From: Pseudomonadota bacterium
GTDB lineage: Bacteria; Pseudomonadota; Gammaproteobacteria; Steroidobacterales; Steroidobacteraceae
DNA length: 64,000 nucleotides
Reading direction: 5' to 3'
NCBI GenBank assembly: GCA_021777555.1
Contig: JAJYDK010000002.1
Location: 124,001 to 188,000, forward strand
Shown here: in pieces, positions 1 through 8,007 of the stretch
Numbering within the stretch: position 1 is the stretch's first letter
How the letters are laid out: every line of letters starts with the position of its first letter
Position numbers and translations under genes: made by a program
The notes under the pieces: generated by a model
The model's database searches: none
What the model saw: the letters and a program-made list of their open reading frames with translations, nothing else
What the model was told of the DNA's origin: nothing

Positions 1-1280
1 CGCTCATCACGCGCGAGGCTTACGCGCAGGACTTCGAGTCCGCCGTCAAAGTGCTCGAGGGGCGCAGCGATGAGGTCAACGCCACCCTGCAGGCGCGCAT
101 GCTGGAGGCCTCGGGTCGCCTCGATTTCGAGCGCGCCGCGCAGATCCGGGATCAGCTGGCGGCGCTGAAGGCGATCCAGGCCCAGCAGGTGGTGACCGCC
201 GAGGATGAGCGCGATGTGGACGTGGTCGATATCGCCGGGGAGCCGGGTGAGTACGCGGTCAGTGTGATGTTGGTGCGTGGCGGACGCAATCTCGGCACCA
301 GCAGCAGTTTCCCCCGGGCGGCACTGGCCGAGCCCGATGAGGCGCTCGCATCCTTCCTCATGCAGTACTACGCCAACCATGAGCCCCCGCCCGAGGTGTT
401 CCTCGGGCGCAAGCTCGAGGACGCCGAGGCGCTCGGCCAGGCGCTCGGTACTCGGGCCGGGCACACCGTCCGCGTGCGCTGTCCGGCGCGAGGTCTGGCT
501 GTGAGGTGGGTGGAGCTGACGCGGGAGAACGCCGCGCAGGCGCTGAGAATGCGGCTCTCACGCCGGCAGGGGATGGAGGAGATGCTCGCAGCGCTCGCCG
601 CGGAGCTGAATTTGCGTGCTCCGCCCTCGCGCATGGAGTGCTTCGACATCAGTCACACGGGCGGGGAGGGAACGGTCGCATCGTGTGTGGTCTTTGGACC
701 GGAGGGTCCGCTCAAGAAGGAATACCGCCGCTTCAACATCACGGGCGTCACCCCGGGGGATGACTATGCCGCCCTCAGACAGGCCATCGAGCGCCGCTAT
801 ACCCGGATACGGCACGAGGAGGTGCCGCCGCCCGATCTGCTGCTGATCGATGGCGGCCTCGGGCAGATCGATGGCGTGCACGAGGTGCTCGCCGCCCTCG
901 GGTTCGCGGGGCTCACCCTGGTCGGGGTGGCCAAGGGACCCGACCGGCGCCCCGGGCAGGAGCGGCTGTTCGTCTACGGGGAGCGCGTGCCGAGGATCCC
1001 CGAGGCCCATTCCCCGGCGCTGAGGGTCATCCAGCGGATCCGGGACGAGGCGCACCGCTTCGCGATTACCGGCCACCGGCGCAAGCGCGCGCGCCGCTAC
1101 ACCGAGTCCGTCCTGGAGACGGTTCCGGGGCTGGGCCCGGCCAAGCGGCGGGCGCTGCTCACGCACTTCGGGGGCCTGCAGGGGGTGGTGCGCGCGGGGG
1201 TGGCGGACCTCGAGAAGGTGGCCGGAATCGGAGCAACCTTGGCGCGCACCCTTTATGATCATCTGCATCCCGGCTCATGA
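1..1280 (+). CDS. uvrC: UvrABC system protein C (excinuclease subunit), 5' end outside the window
   Basis: C-terminal two thirds of UvrC, the nuclease subunit that makes both incisions around a UvrB-bound DNA lesion in nucleotide excision repair. The reading frame is open from base 3 to the window edge, so the start and most of the GIY-YIG domain are missing. Visible parts are the UVR (UvrB-binding) helix around codons 25-55, the RNase H-like 3' nuclease core with ECFDISH and LLLIDGGLGQ motifs, and a terminal helix-hairpin-helix pair (VPGLGPAKRRALL, VAGIGATLA). It is followed 12 bases later by pgsA, as in many gammaproteobacteria. Confidence 0.96.
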   Translation, partial: LITREAYAQDFESAVKVLEGRSDEVNATLQARMLEASGRLDFERAAQIRDQLAALKAIQAQQVVTAEDERDVDVVDIAGEPGEYAVSVMLVRGGRNLGTSSSFPRAALAEPDEALASFLMQYYANHEPPPEVFLGRKLEDAEALGQALGTRAGHTVRVRCPARGLAVRWVELTRENAAQALRMRLSRRQGMEEMLAALAAELNLRAPPSRMECFDISHTGGEGTVASCVVFGPEGPLKKEYRRFNITGVTPGDDYAALRQAIERRYTRIRHEEVPPPDLLLIDGGLGQIDGVHEVLAALGFAGLTLVGVAKGPDRRPGQERLFVYGERVPRIPEAHSPALRVIQRIRDEAHRFAITGHRRKRARRYTESVLETVPGLGPAKRRALLTHFGGLQGVVRAGVADLEKVAGIGATLARTLYDHLHPGS

Positions 1281-1292
1281 AGGGGAGGGCCC

Positions 1293-1862
1293 TTGCCCTG
1301 GAACCTGCCGAACACGCTGACGTGGCTGCGCATCGCGGCGATCCCGCTCATCGTGTTGCTCTTTTTCCTGCCGTATCCGTGGGCGAGTCCGGCATCGGGC
1401 CTGCTATTCGCTGCGGCCGGGATCACCGATAGCCTGGATGGCTATTTCGCGCGCCGGCTCGGCCAGACCTCGCGCCTCGGCGCCTTCCTCGATCCGGTGG
1501 CCGACAAGCTCATCGTCGCGGTCGCGCTGGTGCTGATCGTGAGCCGCGACACCCGGCCGCTCATCGTGCTCACGGCGGTGGTGATCATCGGGCGCGAGAT
1601 CACGATCTCGGCGCTTCGCGAGTGGATGGCGGAGATCGGGCAGCGGCGCAAGGTCGCGGTCTCGCAGCTCGGTAAGGTGAAGACCATCCTGCAGATCGTG
1701 GGGCTGTCGATGATGCTCTACCGTCTGCCGCTGAAGGCCTTCCCGACCTATCCGACCGGCGTGATGCTCACCGAGCTTGCGGCGCTCGCCACCCTGGTCT
1801 CGATGGTGGCGTACCTGCGCGCCGCCTGGCCGGAGCTGAAGCGCCCGGAGCTCAAGGAGTAG
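1293..1862 (+). CDS. pgsA: CDP-diacylglycerol--glycerol-3-phosphate 3-phosphatidyltransferase
   Basis: Inner-membrane enzyme that makes phosphatidylglycerophosphate, the committed step to phosphatidylglycerol and cardiolipin. The 189-residue product is of normal length, begins NLPNTLTWLRI as PgsA proteins do, and carries the CDP-alcohol phosphotransferase signature (DSLDGYFARR followed by GAFLDPVADK) near residues 47-72, with several hydrophobic helices. A TTG start is chosen because a purine-rich AGGGGAGGG lies just before it and the uvrC stop is 12 bases upstream. Probably cotranscribed with uvrC. Confidence 0.95.
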   Translation: MPWNLPNTLTWLRIAAIPLIVLLFFLPYPWASPASGLLFAAAGITDSLDGYFARRLGQTSRLGAFLDPVADKLIVAVALVLIVSRDTRPLIVLTAVVIIGREITISALREWMAEIGQRRKVAVSQLGKVKTILQIVGLSMMLYRLPLKAFPTYPTGVMLTELAALATLVSMVAYLRAAWPELKRPELKE

Positions 1863-1892
1863 CCGCGCCAGCGTCCGCAGGGAAACTGTGCC

Positions 1893-1920
1893 TTGACTTC
1901 GGGCAGGCGGCCTCTAAAAT
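1893..1920 (+). promoter_or_regulatory. Probable sigma70 promoter of tRNA-Gly
   Basis: TTGACT at 1893-1898 and TAAAAT at 1915-1920 are separated by 16 bp, a near-consensus -35/-10 pair. A start around 1927 would give a short leader before the tRNA at 1939. Prediction from sequence only. Confidence 0.75.
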
Positions 1921-1938
1921 GCCGCCTCTCACCGCGAT

Positions 1939-2014
1939 GCGGGAATAGCTCAGTTGGTAGAGCGCAACCTTGCCAAGGTTGAGGTCGCGAGTTCGAGCCT
2001 CGTTTCCCGCTCCA
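1939..2014 (+). tRNA. tRNA-Gly (anticodon GCC)
   Basis: A 76-nt cloverleaf. The acceptor stem pairs GCGGGAA (1939-1945) with TTCCCGC (2004-2010), T is the discriminator and CCA is encoded at 2012-2014. The anticodon stem CAACC/GGTTG encloses the loop TTGCCAA, giving anticodon GCC at 1972-1974. The TPsiC arm contains GTTCGAG. The 3' half lies only 22 bases from the end of the integrase gene, so it is the likely attachment site of the neighbouring island. Confidence 0.97.
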
Positions 2015-2036
2015 AAAATCCTTTCTGTACAAAGAC

Positions 2037-3344
2037 TTACGCGGCGACGCCATTTCCGGTCAGGGAATTCTCAGGGAATTTTTCCCGACCCTGCGGCGAG
2101 GCCGCCACGCGATAGACGGCGCGCTTCTCCCTGACGGCGTTGTCGGGCTGCGGCTGCGGCTGCGGCTGCGGCTGCGGCACGCGGTACGGAAGCATCATCT
2201 CGACACGCAGCACTTTCCGGGCGTGGCCCTTTTGATACGCCCGCGTCATATCCGGGTCCGTGTGCGCCATCAGCTCTTGAACGGCAGCCACTTCGTAACC
2301 GGCTGTCGCGTAGAGGTGTGAAGACAGCGCCCGGATTTCGTGCAAGGTCGGCATTTGCCGCACGCTCATCCCCTCGAACAGGCGGGTCTGATCGAGGGCC
2401 AGATCCCGGGCTTTGTAGAATGCCTTTGATGCGTAATCGGGGAGCACTTGAGCGGGGTGCGCCATGCGGCCTCCCTCCAGCGCGCCGGCGGCGCGCTGCG
2501 TTCGCCGCTCCGGCTCGCGGTGCACGACAAAAGGGCACCCACCGACCCGCAGGCTCGACCGGCGAGCCTCCATGAGCACATTGCGCACATCCGGGTGGAT
2601 CGGAAAGTCGACGCTGGTTGCCTCCATGTCGCGAGCTTGCGAATCTGACTTGCGGATTGGACTGATGATCCTGTCTGCGACCACCTCATCAAAGCGCAGG
2701 TTCACAAGATCGACCCGCCTCAGGGCCAGATGGAACGCCAATGTCATCATCCATCGCAGCCATTGGGGCGCGACCGAATAGATGGCGTTGAACTGTTCGA
2801 TCGTCATCCGTTGACGACGTTTGCGAGGCAAGGGGTCGACGAACAAATCGTCGACCGGATTCGACAGGTGTGAGGGATACAGGCCGGTCGACTTCGCGTA
2901 CCGGAAGAATCGCAGCAGAATGGTCCTGAGCTTGCCCTGCTCGAACTGACTTCCCGACGATATCGCTTCGCGAAGCATCTGCGTGTCAATCATCGGCACT
3001 TGAATCTTTCCGAGAGCGTCGATGAGGCGTCGGCGTCGCTGACGAAGCAGCTGGGCGGTGCTCGATTTCAGGCTGTAATCCGCTATGTACTTTTCAACGA
3101 ATTCGCCGAACGCATCCGAAAACGCGACGCTGCCGAGATCAACGGAGGCTTCCAGCCGCGCGGCTTCCTGCTCGCATTGAATTCGATGACGCGCATTCAG
3201 CTGAGAGGCGAGTCGGATCGCTTCCTGCTCACCCTTGCCGAGGTTCGCCTTCGCCGGCATCGCCGGATTCCGGTAATAGTACGTGCCATTGTGCGGGTTC
3301 AACTCGAGATACCTGGGCAGCAGATTGGTGCGAATTCTGGCCAT
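2037..3344 (-). CDS. Tyrosine-type site-specific recombinase (phage/island integrase)
   Basis: Integrase of about 435 residues. The N-terminus (MARIRTNLLPRYLELN) and the segment NGTYYYRNPAM resemble the arm-binding domain of lambda-type integrases. The catalytic domain keeps the full set of tyrosine-recombinase residues: Arg in LALRRVDLVNLR, the HEIR box, then HTDPDMTRAY with the final His and nucleophilic Tyr. The frame runs open farther upstream to 3815, but ATG at 3342-3344 is chosen because family similarity begins there and the upstream part overlaps other genes. The gene ends 22 bases from the tRNA-Gly 3' end and reads toward it, the usual geometry for tRNA-integrating elements. Confidence 0.93.
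   Translation of the reverse strand: MARIRTNLLPRYLELNPHNGTYYYRNPAMPAKANLGKGEQEAIRLASQLNARHRIQCEQEAARLEASVDLGSVAFSDAFGEFVEKYIADYSLKSSTAQLLRQRRRRLIDALGKIQVPMIDTQMLREAISSGSQFEQGKLRTILLRFFRYAKSTGLYPSHLSNPVDDLFVDPLPRKRRQRMTIEQFNAIYSVAPQWLRWMMTLAFHLALRRVDLVNLRFDEVVADRIISPIRKSDSQARDMEATSVDFPIHPDVRNVLMEARRSSLRVGGCPFVVHREPERRTQRAAGALEGGRMAHPAQVLPDYASKAFYKARDLALDQTRLFEGMSVRQMPTLHEIRALSSHLYATAGYEVAAVQELMAHTDPDMTRAYQKGHARKVLRVEMMLPYRVPQPQPQPQPQPDNAVREKRAVYRVAASPQGREKFPENSLTGNGVAA
2146..2175. repeat. Five tandem GGCTGC hexamers inside the integrase gene
   Basis: Five uninterrupted GGCTGC units encode an alternating Pro-Gln run near the integrase C-terminus, after the catalytic Tyr. Such in-frame hexamer arrays can change length by slippage without breaking the frame. 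Confidence 0.9.
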
Positions 3345-3486
3345 GTGAGGCGCCTCCGTGGCGGACACGACGAGACGGGGTGTTCTCGGGCATGATACCG
3401 CCATATCTGTATAAAAATACAGCCAGCACCCCCGACGGTTCAGCGGGCCGGCCTGAAGGCGTGTATCAACATCCCCGGTGGCTTGA

Positions 3487-3744
3487 CGGAACAGGGTGGT
3501 CGTGGCAATTCTCGGGCGTCTCGTGCATTCCAAGCGATTTGAGGCGCTCGAGAGCGCGCCGACAGTGCCCGATGGGTGGGATGGGGAAGAGCCGCTACCC
3601 GCTGCGCAGGCAATCGGTGACGCGTGGTGCGATGAGCGCAGGGGCCCGGAACTCCTGGTTCCGAGTGCCGTGACGCCGAGTGAGTACAATCTCATCGTCA
3701 TGTTGACCAGGCTGATTCGCGTGGCTCGGAAGGATCGCAGGTGA
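3487..3744 (+). pseudogene. Remnant of a RES-domain toxin
   Basis: Open frame of 85 codons resembling discontinuous pieces of a RES-domain protein (the NAD-degrading toxins of Xre-RES toxin-antitoxin pairs). VVVAILGRLVHS matches the internal 'ALAvLEtLVH' segment, and QAIGDAWCDERRGPELLVPSAVTPSEYN matches the C-terminal signature; each piece is recognisable but the connecting region is too short. The N-terminal catalytic region with its conserved Arg/Tyr is absent, and no Xre-type antitoxin gene precedes it. It overlaps the start of the MFS gene by 4 bases. Most likely dead; family call from motif recognition only. Confidence 0.5.
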
Positions 3745-4967
3745 GGGCACAGGACATGAGGCGTCGGCCATCTGCTGATCGACGCTCGGGAGAGAGCGGG
3801 GGTTCTCCGATCCATCCCGATGTGATCAAGCTCGGGATGGTGAGTCTCCTGACGGACGTGAGCTCCGAGATGATCTTCTCGGTGTTTGCGATTTTTTTCA
3901 CGACGGTGGCCGGTGGCTCCGCCGCCTTGCTCGGCGTGATCGAAGGCGTCGCCGACCTGTCGTCCTGCTCACTCGACTATCTCTCCGGCTGGTGGTCCGA
4001 TCGCACGGGCCGCCGCAAGCCGCTCGCGGTCGTTGGCTATGGATTCTCGACCCTGGCCAAGACCATCCTCCTGGTCGCAAGCTCGAGTGCCGCTCTCGGG
4101 GCTTTTCGAGTGATCGAGCGACTGGGAAAGAGCTTTCGGGGTCCGCCGCGAGATGCCTGGCTCGCCTCCGTTGCGCAGCGGCAGGTCCGCGGCCTCTCTT
4201 TCGGAATTCACAAGGCGCTGGACAAGTCCGGCGCAATCCTGGGGCCGCTCCTGGCCTACGGGCTGCTGACCGTCCTCGGAGCGACGGCGAGCACGTATCG
4301 CGCGTTGTTTCGGATTGCGTTCGTTCCGGCTCTTCTTGCGGTCGTGCTCTTGATGCTGCTGCGCGAGCGGGCGGGAGAGCGCCACACGCACGAGCATCCG
4401 TTGGCTGCCTGGAAAGCGCTGAGCTCACGTTTCAGACGGTACCTGGTTGCGGCCGGGATCTTTTCGCTCGGGTATTTCAGTTTCGGATTCCTGCTGCTGC
4501 GGGCCTACGATGTCGGGTTCTCGATCAGGGAGACGGTTCTGCTCTACGCGCTGTTCAATGCAGCGTTCGTCATTGCGGCACCCCTGGTGGGGAGGCTGGG
4601 CGACAGGATCGGCCGGACAAAAATCGTACTCCTGGGCTACGTGTGCTACCTGCTGATGTGCCTCGGTTTCGCCGCCGCGAGCGTGAGATGGGAGATCATC
4701 GCGCTGTTTATCCTGTATGGGATTTTCTTCTCCATCGATGAGGCCCAGAGCCGGGCATTCATTGCAGACATCGAGCCGGAGCGCCGCGCGACCGCCGTCG
4801 GCGCATACAATTTCGTAACCGGAGGACTCTACCTGCTCGCGTCGATCATTGCCGGTGCGCTCTGGGCGTCCGGGCCGGGAACGGTGTTTATGCTGGCGGC
4901 TGCGCTATCGGCCATTGCGGCCGTCGTGTTTCTGTGGTCGGGGCGGGAGGGTCACCCGGACTCCTGA
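3741..4967 (+). CDS. Major facilitator superfamily transporter
   Basis: Polytopic inner-membrane protein of 408 residues with about 12 hydrophobic segments. The first helix carries LTDVSSEMIFSVF, typical of one MFS subgroup, and SDRTGRRKP around residue 90 is the MFS loop-2/3 signature; GRLGDRIGRTK is its repeat in the second half. GTG at 3741 is used; later starts are possible because the first 25 residues are hydrophilic and poorly conserved. Substrate unknown. It lies upstream of the arsenic genes on the island, but it does not resemble ArsJ at its N-terminus, so a link to arsenic is only positional. Confidence 0.85.
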   Translation: MRAQDMRRRPSADRRSGESGGSPIHPDVIKLGMVSLLTDVSSEMIFSVFAIFFTTVAGGSAALLGVIEGVADLSSCSLDYLSGWWSDRTGRRKPLAVVGYGFSTLAKTILLVASSSAALGAFRVIERLGKSFRGPPRDAWLASVAQRQVRGLSFGIHKALDKSGAILGPLLAYGLLTVLGATASTYRALFRIAFVPALLAVVLLMLLRERAGERHTHEHPLAAWKALSSRFRRYLVAAGIFSLGYFSFGFLLLRAYDVGFSIRETVLLYALFNAAFVIAAPLVGRLGDRIGRTKIVLLGYVCYLLMCLGFAAASVRWEIIALFILYGIFFSIDEAQSRAFIADIEPERRATAVGAYNFVTGGLYLLASIIAGALWASGPGTVFMLAAALSAIAAVVFLWSGREGHPDS

Positions 4968-5081
4968 GATGGAGGCGCCGGACGGGCCGCAGACACCCCA
5001 GTGTCCAGTCACCGGCGCTGAAGGCGCGAAACCTGTCCTGGCCTCGGTGGTTCCGGTGCGCCTCGGCGAGAATGCTGCGCG

Positions 5082-5453
5082 CTATGCGCGCTTCCTGTGC
5101 TTCGTCATGGCCGTGGTCTCCAGCGCGGCGGCGGGCAGCGGCTCGCAGTCCGGTCCACAGGCTTCATTGGCGAGCGCGCAGCAGTTCTCGGTCAGAAAAC
5201 CGACCAGGTCCTGCATGCGCGCGAGATTCGGGCTGTAGAAGAGGTTGCGCCCCTCTCGGCGGCTGGTGACGAGCCGGGCATTGACCAGCTCGCGCAGATG
5301 GAAGGACAGCGTCGGGGCAGGCACGCCGAGCCGCCGGGTGAGCTCGCTCGGGGTGTAGCCCTCGGGTCCGCGCTTCACGAGCAGGCGGAACATCGCCAGG
5401 CGCGCTTCGGAGGCGAGGGCATCGAGTGCGGCGATTGCGTCCCCTGATTTCAT
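5082..5453 (-). CDS. arsR: ArsR-family arsenite-responsive repressor
   Basis: Winged-helix ArsR/SmtB repressor of about 123 residues. The DNA-recognition region reads LTRRLGVPAPTLSFHLREL. It lacks the ELCVC arsenite site of the E. coli type. Instead a C-terminal cluster NCC...C...C (Cys91, 92, 99, 103) resembles the As(III) site described for the Acidithiobacillus ferrooxidans ArsR. Two ATGs lie at the ends of a 14-bp palindrome (starts 5453 or 5465); the inner one fits family length. Divergent from arsI-acr3-arsC, which it presumably represses until arsenite binds. Confidence 0.92.
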   Translation of the reverse strand: MKSGDAIAALDALASEARLAMFRLLVKRGPEGYTPSELTRRLGVPAPTLSFHLRELVNARLVTSRREGRNLFYSPNLARMQDLVGFLTENCCALANEACGPDCEPLPAAALETTAMTKHRKRA

Positions 5454-5459
5454 GATTGC

Positions 5460-5532
5460 AATCATATCGAATTGTCTCGGGCCTGCAAGCGCCCTTGACC
5501 GTCTTGCGCTCCACAAATGATTCGATTACATT
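5460..5532. promoter_or_regulatory. Divergent arsR/arsI control region with inverted ATTCGAT-N3-ATT elements
   Basis: The element ATTCGAT-N3-ATT occurs twice in opposite orientations: on the minus strand at 5472-5460 and on the plus strand at 5520-5532. A perfect palindrome, ATGATTGCAATCAT, adjoins at 5452-5465. TTGCGC (5504-5509) and TTACAT (5526-5531), 16 bp apart, could form the arsI promoter, so the right-hand element would cover its -10. These are good candidates for ArsR operators; binding is inferred. Confidence 0.5.
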
Positions 5533-5564
5533 GGAAACATAGAAATTGAAATGCGGAGCTGCCC

Positions 5565-6020
5565 GTGAAACGCTTGCATGTGCACATCGCCGTCGGGGAT
5601 CTCGCCGCCTCCGTTCGGTTCTACTCGGCACTCTTTTCGGCAGAGCCCACGGTGCTCAAGTCCGATTATGCCAAATGGATGCTGGCAGACCCCCGTGTGA
5701 ACTTCGCGATCAGCCTGCGCGGGGCGACCCGCGGGATCGAGCACCTCGGCATTCAAGTGGAGGACGGCTCGGAACTGAAGGAGGTCTACGCGCGGCTGAG
5801 ACGCGCCGGGCGGCCGGTGCTCGAGGAGGGCAACACCACCTGCTGCTACGCTCAGAGCGAGAAGAGCTGGATCGAGGATCCCCAGGGTGTCCTCTGGGAG
5901 ACCTTTCTCACGACGGGTGAGAGCGCGCTCTACGGGGCGGAGGCCATGCTGACCGGGCCGAAGGGCGCGGCCAAATCCGCATGCTGTGCCCCGGGTTGCT
6001 GCTCGCCTGAAAACGCATGA
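5565..6020 (+). CDS. arsI: ArsI-type C-As lyase (VOC/glyoxalase-fold dioxygenase)
   Basis: A 151-residue vicinal-oxygen-chelate protein of the ArsI/CadI family. ArsI is a non-heme Fe(II) dioxygenase that splits the C-As bond of trivalent methyl- and aryl-arsenicals, releasing arsenite. The arsenical-binding motif is present: Cys93-Cys94 in NTTCCYAQSEK, with Lys100. Candidate iron ligands are His5 or His7, His60 (IEHLGIQV) and Glu112 (LWETF). An extra cysteine-rich tail (Cys140, 141, 145, 146) ends the protein. It is the first gene of the ars operon, so released arsenite can be exported by the Acr3 encoded next. Distinction from cadmium-induced CadI rests on the Cys pair and context. Confidence 0.85.
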   Translation: MKRLHVHIAVGDLAASVRFYSALFSAEPTVLKSDYAKWMLADPRVNFAISLRGATRGIEHLGIQVEDGSELKEVYARLRRAGRPVLEEGNTTCCYAQSEKSWIEDPQGVLWETFLTTGESALYGAEAMLTGPKGAAKSACCAPGCCSPENA

Positions 6021-6057
6021 GGCCGCGCGTCGCGGCGAGTTCAAGGAGAGGAAGCTG

Positions 6058-7149
6058 ATGTCCCTGTTCGAGCGCTATCTGACGCTTTGGGTGACGCTGT
6101 GCATCGCGGCCGGTATCGTTCTCGGCAAGCTGATGCCCGGCATGTTCCACATGATCGCCGCGGCGGAGGTCGCGCAAGTCAACCTGCCGGTGGCCATTCT
6201 CATCTGGCTGATGATCGTGCCGATGCTGGTGAAGATCGACTTCGCGGAGCTGCACCGCGTGAAGGAGCACTGGCGAGGGATCGGCGTCACCCTGTTCGTG
6301 AACTGGGCGGTGAAGCCCTTCTCGATGGCGTTCCTCGGCTGGATCTTCATCGCGCACCTCTTCCGGACGATTCTGCCGGCGGGGCAGATCGATTCGTACA
6401 TCGCCGGGCTCGTGATTCTCGCCGCGGCGCCGTGCACGGCGATGGTGTTCGTCTGGAGCCAGCTGACCAACGGCGAGCCGCATTTCACGCTCTCGCAGGT
6501 CGCGCTGAATGATGTCCTCATGATCTTCGCGTTTGCACCCATTGTCGGGGTACTGCTCGGGATCGCGGCGATCACCGTGCCGTGGCAGACACTGCTGCTT
6601 TCAGTCGTCCTGTACATCGTCATCCCCGTGCTACTCGCCCAGCTCGTGCGCCGGGGCGTGCTCGCCCGAGGGGGGGACCCGGGCCTGCGCCGTCTTCTGG
6701 CGTTCCTGCAGCCGCTCACGCTGGGGGCGCTGCTCGCGACGCTGGTCGTACTGTTCGCGTTTCAGGGCACGCAGATCCTCGCCCAGCCGCTGGTGATCGT
6801 GCTGCTTGCGGTGCCCATACTGATCCAGGTCTACTTCAACGCAAGCTTGGGCTACCTCCTGAATCGCGCCCTGGGCGAGGCGCATTGTGTTGCGGCGCCC
6901 TCGGCGCTCATCGGCGCCAGCAATTTCTTCGAGCTGGCGGTGGCGACCGCGATCAGCCTGTTCGGCATCGCATCGGGCGCCGCCCTGGCGACCGTCGTCG
7001 GCGTGCTGGTCGAGGTACCGGTGATGCTCTCGGTCGTGCATATCGTCAATCGGACCCGGAGTTGGTACGAGCGAGGCGCCGTGATGCCCTGCGGTGCCCA
7101 GGCCGATGTCCGCGTGAGTGCACCTGATCGCTCCAAGGAGCATGCATGA
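6058..7149 (+). CDS. acr3: Arsenite efflux permease Acr3
   Basis: Inner-membrane arsenite/H+ antiporter of the bile/arsenite/riboflavin transporter superfamily, 363 residues with about ten membrane segments. [13 protein letters not shown] contains the conserved Cys of the fourth segment essential in Acr3 proteins. The start [12 protein letters not shown] is preceded by AAGGAGAGG at good spacing. The gene overlaps arsC by 4 bases (ATGA), showing translational coupling. Confidence 0.95.
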   Translation: MSLFERYLTLWVTLCIAAGIVLGKLMPGMFHMIAAAEVAQVNLPVAILIWLMIVPMLVKIDFAELHRVKEHWRGIGVTLFVNWAVKPFSMAFLGWIFIAHLFRTILPAGQIDSYIAGLVILAAAPCTAMVFVWSQLTNGEPHFTLSQVALNDVLMIFAFAPIVGVLLGIAAITVPWQTLLLSVVLYIVIPVLLAQLVRRGVLARGGDPGLRRLLAFLQPLTLGALLATLVVLFAFQGTQILAQPLVIVLLAVPILIQVYFNASLGYLLNRALGEAHCVAAPSALIGASNFFELAVATAISLFGIASGAALATVVGVLVEVPVMLSVVHIVNRTRSWYERGAVMPCGAQADVRVSAPDRSKEHA

Positions 7150-7583
7150 AGCGTCGAATTCTCTTTCTCTGCGTCGCGAACTCCGCTCGAAGCCAGATGG
7201 CCGAGGGATTGGCGCGCGCGCTGCTGGGACGCGACACCGAAGTGCAGAGCGCCGGCTCGCAGCCCTCAAAGGTCAATCCGTACGCCATCGAGGCGATGGC
7301 GGAGCTCGGCATCGACATTTCGGGGCACCGATCGAAGTCGGTGGAGGAGATCGATCCGCAAGCAGTGGATGTCGTGATCACGCTGTGCGCGGAGGAGGTG
7401 TGTCCCGTCCTGCCGGGTCGCGTCCGCCGGCTGCACTGGCCGATACCGGACCCGGCTTGCAGTGACCCCGCCCTGTCGGCGGAGGAAATGCGATCCCGGT
7501 TCCGCTTCGCACGGGATGAGATCCGCGAGCGCCTCGCGGGTCTGACGGAGCTTGTCGATCTTCGGCTGCGAACGGACGACTAG
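7146..7583 (+). CDS. arsC: Arsenate reductase, low-molecular-weight phosphatase type
   Basis: Cytoplasmic enzyme of 145 residues that reduces arsenate to arsenite for export by Acr3. The P-loop [10 protein letters not shown] supplies the nucleophilic Cys9. Two further cysteines in LCAEEVCP and the HWPIPDPA segment fit the three-cysteine relay of thioredoxin-coupled ArsC. Last gene of the arsI-acr3-arsC operon, overlapping acr3. Confidence 0.94.
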   Translation: MKRRILFLCVANSARSQMAEGLARALLGRDTEVQSAGSQPSKVNPYAIEAMAELGIDISGHRSKSVEEIDPQAVDVVITLCAEEVCPVLPGRVRRLHWPIPDPACSDPALSAEEMRSRFRFARDEIRERLAGLTELVDLRLRTDD

Positions 7584-7966
7584 ACGCGTTCTGCGAGGCG
7601 GGGCGAGCCGCGGGCCGTCGTGCGTTTGGCCGCATGGGTGAGCAGCTCGCCGATGACGATGGCGAGCGGAATGAACTCATCATCGGAAAGGCCGGTGGCG
7701 TTGAGCGGCGAATCGCGGATGAAGTGCATCGGAATCCGCGACGCGGCCGGGTGGGCAGAGACGATCTGCGGCACCAACGAGGCAATGTCGATGAGGGTGC
7801 GCAGCCCCAAGCGGCTCGAGCTGCGTCTGCGCAAGATCGAAGTGCGCGCATCCTGAGGGGAGATCGGCACGGATTCCGCGGAACGGAAAGCGTCCCGCGG
7901 AATCGCCCGCGCCGGAACTCGGTGCCGCATGAGGAAACTTGGACGGCATGGCGTGGTCGAAGCCAA
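7580..7966 (-). pseudogene. Possible fragment of a histidine kinase (start of ATPase domain)
   Basis: Open frame whose C-terminal third, DEFIPLAIVIGELLTHAAKR, resembles the N-box region of HisKA_2/HWE-type kinases (usually 'aiPLaLivnELlTNAlKH'). The key Asn is replaced by His, and the frame stops right after this helix, so no G-boxes or complete ATPase domain exist. Upstream, LGLRTLIDIASLVPQIV could be part of the dimerization region. No convincing start. The last 4 bases overlap the 3' end of arsC on the other strand. Probably a decayed piece at the island edge. Confidence 0.35.
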
Positions 7967-8007
7967 TGGTTCGGCCCCTTCGGGCCGGTGATTTCAAGGA
8001 GGTCCCC

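Noticed and set aside
2037-3815. 592-codon version of the integrase frame
   Set aside because: The extra N-terminal part overlaps the RES remnant and MFS start and has no integrase similarity; ATG 3344 begins the conserved domain.
3741-4967. MFS transporter as ArsJ (arsenical efflux)
   Set aside because: The N-terminal signature differs from ArsJ and no GAPDH partner gene is present.
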